From Verrucomicrobiota bacterium (GTDB taxonomy: Bacteria > Verrucomicrobiota > Verrucomicrobiia > Limisphaerales > CANJSG01), in the NCBI GenBank assembly GCA_947476875.1, contig CANJSG010000006.1, positions 1 through 47,810 on the forward strand: a DNA stretch of 47,810 bases, given 5' to 3'. Under the pieces are notes generated by a model. That model did not search any database. It worked only from the letters and a program-made list of their open reading frames with translations, and was not told the origin of the DNA. Shown in pieces: positions 23,405 through 31,848 of this stretch. The position numbers and the translations under genes are program-made. The first letter of the stretch is position 1. Each line of letters opens with the position of its first letter.

Positions 23405-24187
23405 ATGAACTTCCATTTGTTCCACGGTGGAATCGAGAACGGTGACTTCTCGGCGCTGAAGCGAGCCGCGATAAGTGGTGAAACTTTTGAGCATTGGAGT
23501 TCCCTGAAAAGTGCGCGGACAGGCGACGTCGTGTTCTTCTACGTCCCTGCACCCGTTAGTGGAATTGTTGCCACGGGCAGAGTTTTACGTGACGCCCATT
23601 CTGGCCGGAATTGGCAATACGAGGCAGAAGTCGGAAACATCAAATGGCTTCAGTCACCGGTTCTCTTGAAGCGGCTTAAACGCGAGTTTCCTGGCTGGCG
23701 TTGGGTGGACTATCCACGTTCCAAACTCACGCTGGACGCCGCGAAAGCGGATCGATTACTGAAGTTGACTCGACTAAATCAAGACAGCCCATCCACAGAA
23801 GTCCTCATCCGCGGCGCGGGATTCGGCACCGCTGAACGCAACACCAAGGTGGAAAAGGCGGCCATTCGATTCGTTTCGAAACACATGAATCGTCTCGGCT
23901 ATGAAGTGCGCTCGGTTGAGAAGGATTGGTTGGGTTTCGACCTGCTGTGCAAAAACCATTCCGGAGAATTGCTCGTCGAGGTAAAGGGCATCAGCGGCCT
24001 TGGAGACGGGTTTCAAATCACTCCGCACGAGTTGGCGTGTGCGCGTGAGAACACCTCGTTCCGGTTGGCTGTTGTGAACGGTGCTCTTTCACGTCGCCCA
24101 CGACTGACCATCCTCACCGCCCGGCAAATGTTCACTGTGTTCCAGTTCAAGCCGGTGTCTTTTTTTGCCTCGCTCGTCGATTCCTGA
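23405..24187 (+). CDS. PUA/EVE-like plus DUF3883 protein (candidate modified-DNA nuclease)
   Basis: This 260-residue protein has two domains. Residues 1-120 look like a PUA/EVE-type reader (GDVVFFYVPAPVSGIVATGRVL, then WVDYPRSKLTLD). Residues 145-235 are a DUF3883-type domain with a PD-(D/E)xK nuclease pattern (GFDLLCKN ... LLVEVKGIS). DUF3883 is often found in restriction and defence islands, and EVE domains bind modified bases. I infer a type IV-like restriction or DNA-repair role. Base composition is more AT-rich than its neighbours, and it follows a RAYT-bearing gene. Confidence 0.68.
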   Translation: MNFHLFHGGIENGDFSALKRAAISGETFEHWSSLKSARTGDVVFFYVPAPVSGIVATGRVLRDAHSGRNWQYEAEVGNIKWLQSPVLLKRLKREFPGWRWVDYPRSKLTLDAAKADRLLKLTRLNQDSPSTEVLIRGAGFGTAERNTKVEKAAIRFVSKHMNRLGYEVRSVEKDWLGFDLLCKNHSGELLVEVKGISGLGDGFQITPHELACARENTSFRLAVVNGALSRRPRLTILTARQMFTVFQFKPVSFFASLVDS

Positions 24188-24255
24188 TTGGGGAGACCGC
24201 CCGCTAAGGCGTCACCCGCTTCCTTATGGTGATCAAGCCTGCGACCCGCTGATCG

Positions 24256-25260
24256 TCACTTCAGATCGACCTTGAACGTGCCGGCGATCTGGTTGGTCAC
24301 GGTGCCCGGGATGCTCAGAAACAGTTTCCCCGGGATCTGGTTGCCCTGCTTCTTGCCGAACTCCATCTGCAACGCATAGCCCGTCGTCGCGGGGGAGCCT
24401 GGCATGCGTTTGCCCTTTGTCTGCACGGTCAATGGCCGACGTTCCTTCGGGTCGGGACGTTTGAAGGTGCGGCCTTCGATGGATTCGGTGGAAGGCACGT
24501 AGAGGTTGAACTTCACACTCCGCTCAGGGATCGCGCCGGAGCCTTCGCCCAGGGTCAGCCAGCCTGCCTGGTAGGTGGCGGAGGTGATCTTGAAGGCTTC
24601 GTTCTGCACGGTCCCGGCGACGGGCGTTTCGGGAATCTGCGAAGGATCGGGAGCAACACCCTCGTCGCCGGAAGGTGCCTGCGTCGCCTTGCCGTATCGG
24701 GCCTCCGCTTCGGAGACGGCGCGGCGGGTGGCGGCGGAAACCGCTGGATTGGCTGCGGGCTCGGCGGCGGCGACCGCAGGTTTCGCGGCCTTCGTTTTCG
24801 ATGCACTCTCGGCCGCAGCGGCCGCAACGGCTGTAGCGGTTTCCTTTGCCGACACGGCTTCGGCTTCGGCCTTTTTTGCGGCGGCATCCGCTCTCTGGGC
24901 GCGGACTTTCATCACGGCGAAAACGGCTCCGGCCGCCACGACGAGGCATACGATGGCGATGCCGGCCGTCTTCCCTGCGGATGATTCCGCAGGCTTTCTC
25001 ATAGGCCGTGGAGGGCTGCTCTCGGGGAAATCGGACGGCGGTTTCGGTGCAGGGGCTTCGGGAGCATGCGCCGAAACGGAGAGCCTCCCCTTCGGCGGAG
25101 GTATCGGAGCGGCCGGGGCTTGGGACGGGTCGGGAGCCGGGGCCGCGGGCACGGCGATCTGCGCCTTGCAGGCGGGACACTGGATCTGCTGGCCGGACCA
25201 AGTGGCGTCGGCGGCGATGCGTTGCTGGCAGCTGGGGCAGGCGAACTTGAATTCACTCAT
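24256..25260 (-). CDS. Zinc-ribbon, single-TM membrane protein with Ala/Lys linker
   Basis: I start at ATG 25260 (MSEFKFACPSCQQRI). The 334-residue protein has an N-terminal zinc ribbon (CPSC ... CPAC, about residues 8-31), a Pro/Ala-rich linker, one transmembrane segment (TAGIAIVCLVVAAGAVFAVM), and an Ala/Lys/Glu-rich stretch (AAKKAEAEAVSAKETATAV) that may be a coiled stalk. A C-terminal globular beta-rich domain follows. Similar MJ0042-like zinc-ribbon membrane proteins are common in planctomycetes and Verrucomicrobia and have no known role. It is divergent from the sulfatase gene. Confidence 0.72.
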   Translation of the reverse strand: MSEFKFACPSCQQRIAADATWSGQQIQCPACKAQIAVPAAPAPDPSQAPAAPIPPPKGRLSVSAHAPEAPAPKPPSDFPESSPPRPMRKPAESSAGKTAGIAIVCLVVAAGAVFAVMKVRAQRADAAAKKAEAEAVSAKETATAVAAAAAESASKTKAAKPAVAAAEPAANPAVSAATRRAVSEAEARYGKATQAPSGDEGVAPDPSQIPETPVAGTVQNEAFKITSATYQAGWLTLGEGSGAIPERSVKFNLYVPSTESIEGRTFKRPDPKERRPLTVQTKGKRMPGSPATTGYALQMEFGKKQGNQIPGKLFLSIPGTVTNQIAGTFKVDLK

Positions 25261-25391
25261 GGGACGAGCGCGTTGGTTGAAACGGGGTCGTTTGTTGATG
25301 ACGCGAATGGGCCACCGAGGCAAGCGGGCCTTTCTTGGAATTTCCCTTGGCTCCGCCGAATTCTTCGGGCTCCCATCCAACTGCGCCCTCC

Positions 25392-26882
25392 ATGAACTCC
25401 CAATTTTCCAAGCGACTCGCCGTTCTCATCATGTCCGGCCTCTTGCTGGCGGGGGTGATACCGATGCTCTCCGCCGCCGATGCCGTGCGGCCCAATGTCC
25501 TCTTCATCGCGGTCGATGATCTGAACGACTGGGTGGGCGCGTTCGGCGGTCATTCGCAGGCGAAGACACCGAACATCGACCGTCTCGCCGCTCGCGGCAC
25601 GGCGTTCCTCAACGCCCACTGCCAGGCGCCGCTTTGCAACCCTTCTCGTTCCAGTCTGCTCACCGGCCTGCGACCTTCGACCACCGGCGTCTACGGGCTG
25701 GCTCCGGGCATTCGCGCCGTCACGGAGCTCAAGGACCGCGTGACTTTGCCCCAGCATTTCCGCCGCAACGGCTACTTCACCGCCACGTTCGGCAAGGTCT
25801 ACCACGACGGATCCATCGCTCCGAAAGATCGGACCAACGAGTTCGACGTCTGGGGAATCGCACCGCCAATCCCCACTCCGAAGACGAAGCTCGTGAACAC
25901 ACCGAGCAAGATGGCGGCGGTGGACTGGGGCATCTTCCCTGAGCGCGACGAAGACCAGGCCGATTGGAAGATCGCGGATGCCGCCATCGCCCAGTTGAAG
26001 ACCGCGCCGACGGACAAGCCGTTTTTCATCGCCGCCGGTTTCCGTCTGCCGCACGTGCCCTGTTTCGCCTCGCAGAAGTGGTTCGATCTGTATCCCGAAG
26101 CCACGCTGAAAATGCCGCCCGTCCTCGAGAACGACCGCGCCGACGTGCCATTCTTCTCGTGGTATCTGCACTGGCAACTTCCCGAACCGCGGCTCTCGTG
26201 GCTGAAGAAGAATGATCAATGGAAAGGCCTCGTCCGCGCCTATCTCGCCAGCACGAGTTTCATGGACAGCCAGGTCGGACGGGTCCTCGATGCGCTCGAC
26301 GCTTCAGGGCACGGCTCGAACACGGTGGTGGTCCTCTGGTCCGACCACGGCTGGCATCTGGGCGAGAAGGGCATCACCGGCAAGAACTCGCTTTGGGAAC
26401 GCTCGACCCGCGTGCCGTTGGCCTTTGCCGGCCCCGGCATCACCAAGGGCGCGCGCTGCACGCAGCCGGCCGAACTTCTCGATCTCTTTCCCACGCTCAT
26501 CGATCTCTGCCGTCTGCCGGCCCGCACCGATCTCGAAGGCCACAGCCTGATGCCGCAGTTGAAGGACGCTTCCTCCGTTCGTCCGTGGCCGGCGATCACC
26601 ACGCACAACGTCGGCAACCACTCGGTTCGCAGCGAGCACTGGCGTTTCATCCGCTACGCCGACGGTTCCGAGGAACTCTACGATTTGCGCGACGATCCCA
26701 ACGAATGGACCAATCTCGCCAAGCTGCCCCAGCATGCCGCCATCCTGCGCGAACACGCCGCTTGGTTGCCGAAGACCAATCACCCGCCCGTTCCCGGCAG
26801 CGCCCAACGGATCCTCGTCCGCGAGGGCGGCAAATGGATCTGGGAAGGCAAACCGATCGTCGATTCCGAACTGGAGGATTGA
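25392..26882 (+). CDS. Secreted sulfatase (S1 family, iduronate-sulfatase-like)
   Basis: I start at ATG 25392 (MNSQFSKRLAVLIMSG), which gives a signal peptide ending LSAADA. The formylglycine motif is CNPSRSSLLTG (C-x-P-S-R), and metal ligands are in NVLFIAVDDLNDW and DHGWHLGEKG. The opening VDDLNDWVGAF resembles the iduronate-2-sulfatase group. The product removes sulfate esters from polysaccharides outside the cytoplasm and needs an FGE or anSME maturase, neither of which is in this window. The 496-residue length is normal. The next gene is pyrB, 59 bases on; no functional link is evident. Confidence 0.93.
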   Translation: MNSQFSKRLAVLIMSGLLLAGVIPMLSAADAVRPNVLFIAVDDLNDWVGAFGGHSQAKTPNIDRLAARGTAFLNAHCQAPLCNPSRSSLLTGLRPSTTGVYGLAPGIRAVTELKDRVTLPQHFRRNGYFTATFGKVYHDGSIAPKDRTNEFDVWGIAPPIPTPKTKLVNTPSKMAAVDWGIFPERDEDQADWKIADAAIAQLKTAPTDKPFFIAAGFRLPHVPCFASQKWFDLYPEATLKMPPVLENDRADVPFFSWYLHWQLPEPRLSWLKKNDQWKGLVRAYLASTSFMDSQVGRVLDALDASGHGSNTVVVLWSDHGWHLGEKGITGKNSLWERSTRVPLAFAGPGITKGARCTQPAELLDLFPTLIDLCRLPARTDLEGHSLMPQLKDASSVRPWPAITTHNVGNHSVRSEHWRFIRYADGSEELYDLRDDPNEWTNLAKLPQHAAILREHAAWLPKTNHPPVPGSAQRILVREGGKWIWEGKPIVDSELED

Positions 26883-26941
26883 GGAGCCGTCAATTTTCCC
26901 TTCACGCCAACTGCCCATCGGGCCACGCTGTCGAAGCTCGT

Positions 26942-27889
26942 ATGATCTGGTCCCGCCGCCATCTGCTCGACATCGAATCCCTCTCCGCCGAGGAGATCAC
27001 GACGCTTCTGGACACGGCCAAGTCCTTCAAGGAACTCGGCGAGCAGCCCCGAAAACGCAACCCGTGGTTGGAAGGCAAGACGGTCATCAACCTCTTCGTC
27101 GAGCCCAGCACGCGCACGCGCATCAGTTTCGAGCTCGCAGCCCAACGTCTTGCGGCCGATGTAGTTAACTTCAGCGCCGAAGCCAGCTCCTTGAAGAAGG
27201 GCGAGACGCTCAAGGACACCGTCCTCAATCTCGAAGCGCTCAAGGCCGACGTCATCATCATGCGCCACAGCGCCTCTGGCGCACCGCACTTCATTTCACG
27301 TTTCCTCGGCAGCCACGTCGTGAACGCCGGTGACGGCGCCCATGAGCATCCTACTCAGGCTCTGTTGGATACGTTCACGCTGCGGGAACACTTCGGGCGC
27401 GTCGCCGGGCTCAACGTCACGATTCTCGGGGACATCCTCTACAGCCGCGTCGCCCGGTCGAACATCTGGGCGCTGACCAAGCTCGGCGCGCATGTCACTC
27501 TTTGTGGGCCTTCGACTCTGGTCCCCAGTATCTTGGAAAAGATGGGATCGGCCCCGGGTTCAGTCCGGGTCACCCACAACGTCGACGATGCCATCCGCGA
27601 CGCCGATGTCATCAACCTGCTCCGCATCCAGCACGAACGGCAGCGGTTGACCATGTTTCCGAGCCTCGGCGAATACACCGCGCTCTTCGGCCTGACGAAG
27701 GCCCGGCTGGCCAAGACCAAACCCGAAGCGATCATCATGCATCCTGGCCCGATCAACCGCGGTGTGGAGATCGACAGCGAGATCGCCGACTGTGGCCGCT
27801 CGGTCATCTTGGAACAGGTGACCAACGGATTGGCCGTGAGGATGGCGGTTCTTTACTTGGTCACGGGCGGAACCTTGCCCCTTCGCTAG
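26942..27889 (+). CDS. pyrB: Aspartate carbamoyltransferase, catalytic chain
   Basis: PyrB condenses carbamoyl phosphate with aspartate in pyrimidine synthesis. I start at ATG 26942 (MIWSRRHLLDIESLS); the ORF track's 26219 start is a run-through of the sulfatase gene in another frame. The 315-residue product has the carbamoyl phosphate site EPSTRTRISFE, GDGAHEHPTQALLD and MHPGPINRGVEI. pyrC often follows pyrB in bacteria, but here mnmG follows after 93 bases. Confidence 0.95.
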   Translation: MIWSRRHLLDIESLSAEEITTLLDTAKSFKELGEQPRKRNPWLEGKTVINLFVEPSTRTRISFELAAQRLAADVVNFSAEASSLKKGETLKDTVLNLEALKADVIIMRHSASGAPHFISRFLGSHVVNAGDGAHEHPTQALLDTFTLREHFGRVAGLNVTILGDILYSRVARSNIWALTKLGAHVTLCGPSTLVPSILEKMGSAPGSVRVTHNVDDAIRDADVINLLRIQHERQRLTMFPSLGEYTALFGLTKARLAKTKPEAIIMHPGPINRGVEIDSEIADCGRSVILEQVTNGLAVRMAVLYLVTGGTLPLR

Positions 27890-27982
27890 CCGCGCGAGAC
27901 ACCCTCCACCGGAAGCGGCGATTATGATCCCGGCGACGAAGGCTAGGATCGCTTTTCGGATCTCGGTGAACTAACTAACCCC

Positions 27983-30049
27983 ATGCCCTACATTCACCCA
28001 AAGCGCTACGACGTTATCGTAGTCGGTGCCGGGCACGCTGGCGTTGAGGCCGCCTTGGCCGCCGCCCGGATGGGTTGTCAAACGCTGCTGTTGACCATCA
28101 ACGCAGACACGATCGGCCAGATGTCCTGCAACCCCGCGATCGGAGGATTGGCCAAAGGCCATCTCACCCGTGAGATCGATGCCCTCGGCGGCGAGATGGG
28201 CAAATGCACGGACATGACCGGGCTCCAGTTTCGGATGCTCAATACCAAGAAGGGCCCCTCCGTTTGGGCTCCGCGCGCCCAGTGCGACAAGAAGGCCTAC
28301 CAGTTCCGGATGAAGTGGGTCTGCGAACGCGAAGCCAACTTGGACATCCGTCAGGTCCAGACCACCCACCTTCTCCTCAAGGACCGTGTCGCCTACGGAG
28401 TTGGCACCGCGCTGGACGTCGAATATCACGGCACCACTGTCGTCGTGACCACCGGCACCTTTCTCCGCGGATTGATGCACATCGGTGCCAATCAACAACG
28501 CGGCGGCCGTTCAGGCGAATCAGCCGCCATGTCCCTGTCGGATTCCCTCGTCGAAGCCGGCCTGGAACTCGGCCGTCTCAAGACTGGGACGCCTCCCCGC
28601 CTGCTCAAGAAGACGATCGATTTCTCCAAGACTAGCCTCCAGCCCGGCGACGAGCCGGCACCGTTCTTCAGCTATTGGAAGGACGACTTGTTCCACGTGG
28701 AACACGAAGGGAGCGCGAACTCACCTCTTCCCGGGATCGCCCACCAAAGCTTCGACACCTACTTTCCTACCACCACTTTCCCTGGGATGGAGAAATCGGT
28801 GTTCCACGTGGAACAAGGAGCCGGCTCCTCGCCTTATCCTCCGGGTTCCATTCTTTCGCACATCGGTCGCCAGCTTCCCTGCTACATCACCTACACCACG
28901 GATCGGACGGCTGAATTGATCCGAGCGAACCTGCACAAGTCCCCCATGTATTCCGGGGTCATCGAAGGCATCGGCCCCCGCTATTGTCCGTCCATCGAGG
29001 ACAAGATCGTGAAGTTCGCCGACAAGGAGCGTCATCAGGTCTTCCTTGAACCCGAGGGCATCGCCACCGACGAGATCTACGTCAACGGCTTCTCCACCAG
29101 CCTGCCCTACGAAGTCCAAGTCGACCTCGTCCGGACCATCATCGGCTGCGAAAATGCCGAAATCCTCCGCCCGGCCTACGCTGTCGAATACGATTTCTCC
29201 TTCCCTACCCAGCTCGATCCGTCCCTCGAAACCAAGACCTGCCGCAATCTCTTCCTCGCCGGCCAGATCAACGGCACCTCCGGCTACGAAGAAGCCGCCG
29301 CCCAAGGCCTCATGGCCGGGATCAACGCCGCCCGACGCGTCCAGGACAAACCACCCGTCATCCTCGGCCGCGACCAGGCCTACATCGGCGTCCTCATCGA
29401 CGATCTCGTGACCAAGGGCACCCAGGAACCCTACCGCATGTTCACCAGCCGCGCGGAATACCGGCTCCTCCTCCGTCAGGACAACGCCGACCTCCGCCTA
29501 AGCCAACTCGGCTTCAACATCGGCCTCCTCCCCGCCCGCAACCACCGCCGGTTCGCCGCCAAGCGCGACTCCATCACCGCCGAACTCGAACGCCTCAACC
29601 ACACCCGCGAAGGCACCCACACCCTCGCCCAGCTCCTTCGCCGGCCGGAGATCACCTACCGCACCCTTCCGAAATCCGATCCCGACCTCCCCGAAGACAT
29701 CGCCCAGCAGGTGGAGATCAACCTCAAATACGAAGGCTACATCCAGCGCGAGCAAGCCGAAGTTGCCCGTTTCCGCACCCTCGAGGACAAACAGATCCCT
29801 TCGTGGGTCGACTACCAGACCGTTCCCAGCCTGCGCCATGAAGCCCGGCAAAAGCTCGGCAAGATCCGGCCCGTCACCATCGGCCAGGCCAACCGCATCT
29901 CCGGCGTCACCCCCAGCGACATCAGCATCCTTCTCATCTGGATGAAACGCCCACCCGCCAAGGCCGCCTCCGAGTCCGTCGACATCTGCGCCGCTGAAGA
30001 GAATCTCGACGGTCCCCCCGGCCACACCGGCTGCTGTGGAGATCTTTGA
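27983..30049 (+). CDS. mnmG: tRNA uridine-5-carboxymethylaminomethyl enzyme MnmG (with insertion)
   Basis: MnmG (GidA) acts with MnmE to modify the wobble U34 of certain tRNAs, using FAD and methylene-THF. This copy has an N-terminal FAD site (VIVVGAGHAGVEAALAA), MSCNPAIGGLAKGHL, YCPSIEDKIVKFADKE and the C-terminal motif RAEYRLLLRQDNADLRL. At 688 residues it is longer than usual (about 630). The extra length is mainly an insertion of about 50-60 residues between FFSYW and QLPCYIT, where other MnmG proteins have a short loop; two parS-like palindromes lie in it. A short Cys-containing tail (HTGCCGDL) also extends the C-terminus. mnmG is commonly near oriC and parAB, which are not in the window. 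Confidence 0.95.
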   Translation: MPYIHPKRYDVIVVGAGHAGVEAALAAARMGCQTLLLTINADTIGQMSCNPAIGGLAKGHLTREIDALGGEMGKCTDMTGLQFRMLNTKKGPSVWAPRAQCDKKAYQFRMKWVCEREANLDIRQVQTTHLLLKDRVAYGVGTALDVEYHGTTVVVTTGTFLRGLMHIGANQQRGGRSGESAAMSLSDSLVEAGLELGRLKTGTPPRLLKKTIDFSKTSLQPGDEPAPFFSYWKDDLFHVEHEGSANSPLPGIAHQSFDTYFPTTTFPGMEKSVFHVEQGAGSSPYPPGSILSHIGRQLPCYITYTTDRTAELIRANLHKSPMYSGVIEGIGPRYCPSIEDKIVKFADKERHQVFLEPEGIATDEIYVNGFSTSLPYEVQVDLVRTIIGCENAEILRPAYAVEYDFSFPTQLDPSLETKTCRNLFLAGQINGTSGYEEAAAQGLMAGINAARRVQDKPPVILGRDQAYIGVLIDDLVTKGTQEPYRMFTSRAEYRLLLRQDNADLRLSQLGFNIGLLPARNHRRFAAKRDSITAELERLNHTREGTHTLAQLLRRPEITYRTLPKSDPDLPEDIAQQVEINLKYEGYIQREQAEVARFRTLEDKQIPSWVDYQTVPSLRHEARQKLGKIRPVTIGQANRISGVTPSDISILLIWMKRPPAKAASESVDICAAEENLDGPPGHTGCCGDL
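28689..28704. promoter_or_regulatory. parS-like ParB-binding site 1 (within mnmG)
   Basis: TGTTCCACGTGGAACA is a perfect 16-bp palindrome. It differs from the classical bacterial parS (TGTTTCACGTGAAACA) only by a symmetric change and encodes FHVEH in the MnmG frame. It is identical to the site at 28800. Confidence 0.82.
28800..28815. promoter_or_regulatory. parS-like ParB-binding site 2 (within mnmG)
   Basis: This is an exact second copy of the 16-bp palindrome, with starts 111 bases apart (37 codons, so the frame is preserved). It encodes FHVEQ. Together the pair would form a ParB loading cluster. Confidence 0.82.
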
Positions 30050-30116
30050 TTCGTGCCGGTTCAGCGACGAACGGAACTGGTCAAGCCCGGCAATGTTGAG
30101 TCCATCTTTCAAAGTG

Positions 30117-30875
30117 ATGAAACCGATCCTCAGCATTCTGATGTTCCTGCTTTTCTGCGCTGATGCGGAGGCGCAGTCGCCCCAGAAACCGATGCGTCTG
30201 TTTCTTCTCCTTGGCCAATCGAACATGGCGGGACGGGGAAGTGTTCCATCAAATGAGCCCGCATTCAATTCTCGCATCTATATGATGAACAAGGAGATGA
30301 ATTGGATTCAAGCCAAGGATCCGGTTCATTTCGACAAGCCGATTGCTGGAGTTGGGCTCTGCTCGGAGTTCGCCCGCGTGCTGGTGAAGAAGGACACGAA
30401 CATCACCGTGGGATTGATCCCGTGTGCGATGGGCGGATCCAGCCTCGATGAATGGAAACCTGGCTCGAAGCTCTACACCCAGGCCATCGAACGCGCCCGT
30501 GAGGCGGTGAAGTCCGGCGCGCTCGCGGGAATCCTGTGGCATCAAGGCGAAGCCGACAGCGCCCCGGACAAACTGGCGAGCTACGGCGAACGGTTCGCTG
30601 CAATGATCAGCCAGCTGCGGAAGGAGCTTTCCGCACCAACGGTCCCGGTGATCGTCGGAGAGTTGGGGCGCTTCCGTGAAGCGAGCCGGCCGTTCAACGA
30701 CGCCTTGCCGACGGTCGTGAGCCGTGTGCCCAATTGCGCCCTCGCCACCGCCGAGAACCTGACTGACAAGGGCGACAAACTCCATTTCAACACGCAGTCG
30801 TTGCACCTCTTCGGCCAACGATACGCTGCGGTCTTTCTTGCGCTCGAAGCGAAGAAGAAGCCGCCGACGAGGTGA
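30117..30875 (+). CDS. Secreted SGNH esterase (sialate O-acetylesterase/CE6-like)
   Basis: I start at ATG 30117 (MKPILSILMFLLFCADAEAQ), which gives a signal peptide, instead of 30036, which overlaps mnmG. The 252-residue product has the catalytic Ser in LLGQSNMAGRG, a GGSSLDEW block, WHQGEADS, and a final His in KLHFNTQS, the pattern of the SASA/CE6 family. Members remove acetyl groups from sialic acid or xylan. Given the sulfatase and GH32 in the same window, a polysaccharide substrate is plausible. Confidence 0.88.
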   Translation: MKPILSILMFLLFCADAEAQSPQKPMRLFLLLGQSNMAGRGSVPSNEPAFNSRIYMMNKEMNWIQAKDPVHFDKPIAGVGLCSEFARVLVKKDTNITVGLIPCAMGGSSLDEWKPGSKLYTQAIERAREAVKSGALAGILWHQGEADSAPDKLASYGERFAAMISQLRKELSAPTVPVIVGELGRFREASRPFNDALPTVVSRVPNCALATAENLTDKGDKLHFNTQSLHLFGQRYAAVFLALEAKKKPPTR

Positions 30876-30995
30876 GGGCCCGAGGCTAGCCGCTCGCCTG
30901 CCGGGACGCTCCCCTTGGCTATCCTTGGTTCGCTTTGCTGATCCCCGTCCGCCTTTTGGTTCGCCATTCCGGGAACTTTGCGCCAAACAGCCCAC

Positions 30996-31826
30996 ATGAG
31001 ATCGAGCCTCTTCCGCCTCAGTCTATTCGCAATCCTCTCCTCTTTCGTTCTGGCCGCCGTTGGCGTGTCTGCCGCCGATGCCGCCAAGCCGCCCGCGAAG
31101 AAACCCGTCGTCCTCTACAGTCGCGCGTTCAACGCCCAGGGTGAGGCGCGCTACCTGGCCGACGGAACATTCAAGGACGTGCTCGGCCAGCTCGCCCGGA
31201 CCTTTGAAGTGCGCGTCTCCGACCGGCCGCTCGACCGGGCGCTGCTGCAGGATGTCTCGGTGGTCGTCATCGCGAACCCCAGCGACAAGGCCGCCGGCAC
31301 CAACCCTCCGCCGCGCCACATGCTCGCGGTCGACATCCTCAACCTCCGGCAATACGTCGAGAAGGGCGGAGGACTCATCGTCATGGGCAACCAGGAGAAC
31401 CACAACCTGGAGATCGCCCACTTCAATTCGCTGCTCGCCTCCTTCGGCCTCCAGTTCACCAACGTCTACACCGACGCCAAGAAGCTCGTGATCCCCAAGA
31501 CCACGCCCGTCATCGGCGGACTGCGCTGGGCCTACTACACCGGCAACCAGGTCCTCGTGAAGCCCGACCACCGGGCCAAGGCCCGCTCGCTCGTCGACAA
31601 CGACCTTGCGCAGAAGCCCGACAAGGGTCCGCGCGACGCGGCCGGTTCCCTCCTCGCCGTAGCCGAGCCTGGACAAGGCCGTGTGGCCGTGATCACCGAC
31701 GCCGGCTGGCTGACCAACGACGCGCTCAGCGGCAAAGGCATTGGTGAAGTGGCCATCAAGGACCACGACAACCTGGAGATCATGCGGCGGCTGCTCAACT
31801 GGGCGGCTCGGGCGGCTCAGCAATAA
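30996..31826 (+). CDS. Secreted DUF4350/ThuA-like protein
   Basis: I start at ATG 30996 (MRSSLFRLSLFAILSS), which gives a signal peptide ending VSAADA. The 276-residue protein looks like a Rossmann/flavodoxin-like alpha/beta domain (DVSVVVIANPSD, YVEKGGGLIVMGNQENH, GRVAVITDAGWLTND), as in the DUF4350 and ThuA (class I glutamine amidotransferase-like) families. I see no clear catalytic Cys. Proteins of this type are abundant in Verrucomicrobia and occur next to carbohydrate-active enzymes. Confidence 0.65.
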   Translation: MRSSLFRLSLFAILSSFVLAAVGVSAADAAKPPAKKPVVLYSRAFNAQGEARYLADGTFKDVLGQLARTFEVRVSDRPLDRALLQDVSVVVIANPSDKAAGTNPPPRHMLAVDILNLRQYVEKGGGLIVMGNQENHNLEIAHFNSLLASFGLQFTNVYTDAKKLVIPKTTPVIGGLRWAYYTGNQVLVKPDHRAKARSLVDNDLAQKPDKGPRDAAGSLLAVAEPGQGRVAVITDAGWLTNDALSGKGIGEVAIKDHDNLEIMRRLLNWAARAAQQ

Positions 31827-31848
31827 TGACAGGTTCAGGCGAACAGCT

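Noticed and set aside
26219-26941. Long N-terminal extension of the pyrB frame
   Set aside because: This part overlaps the sulfatase gene in another frame and is Arg/Pro-rich shadow; pyrB starts at 26942.
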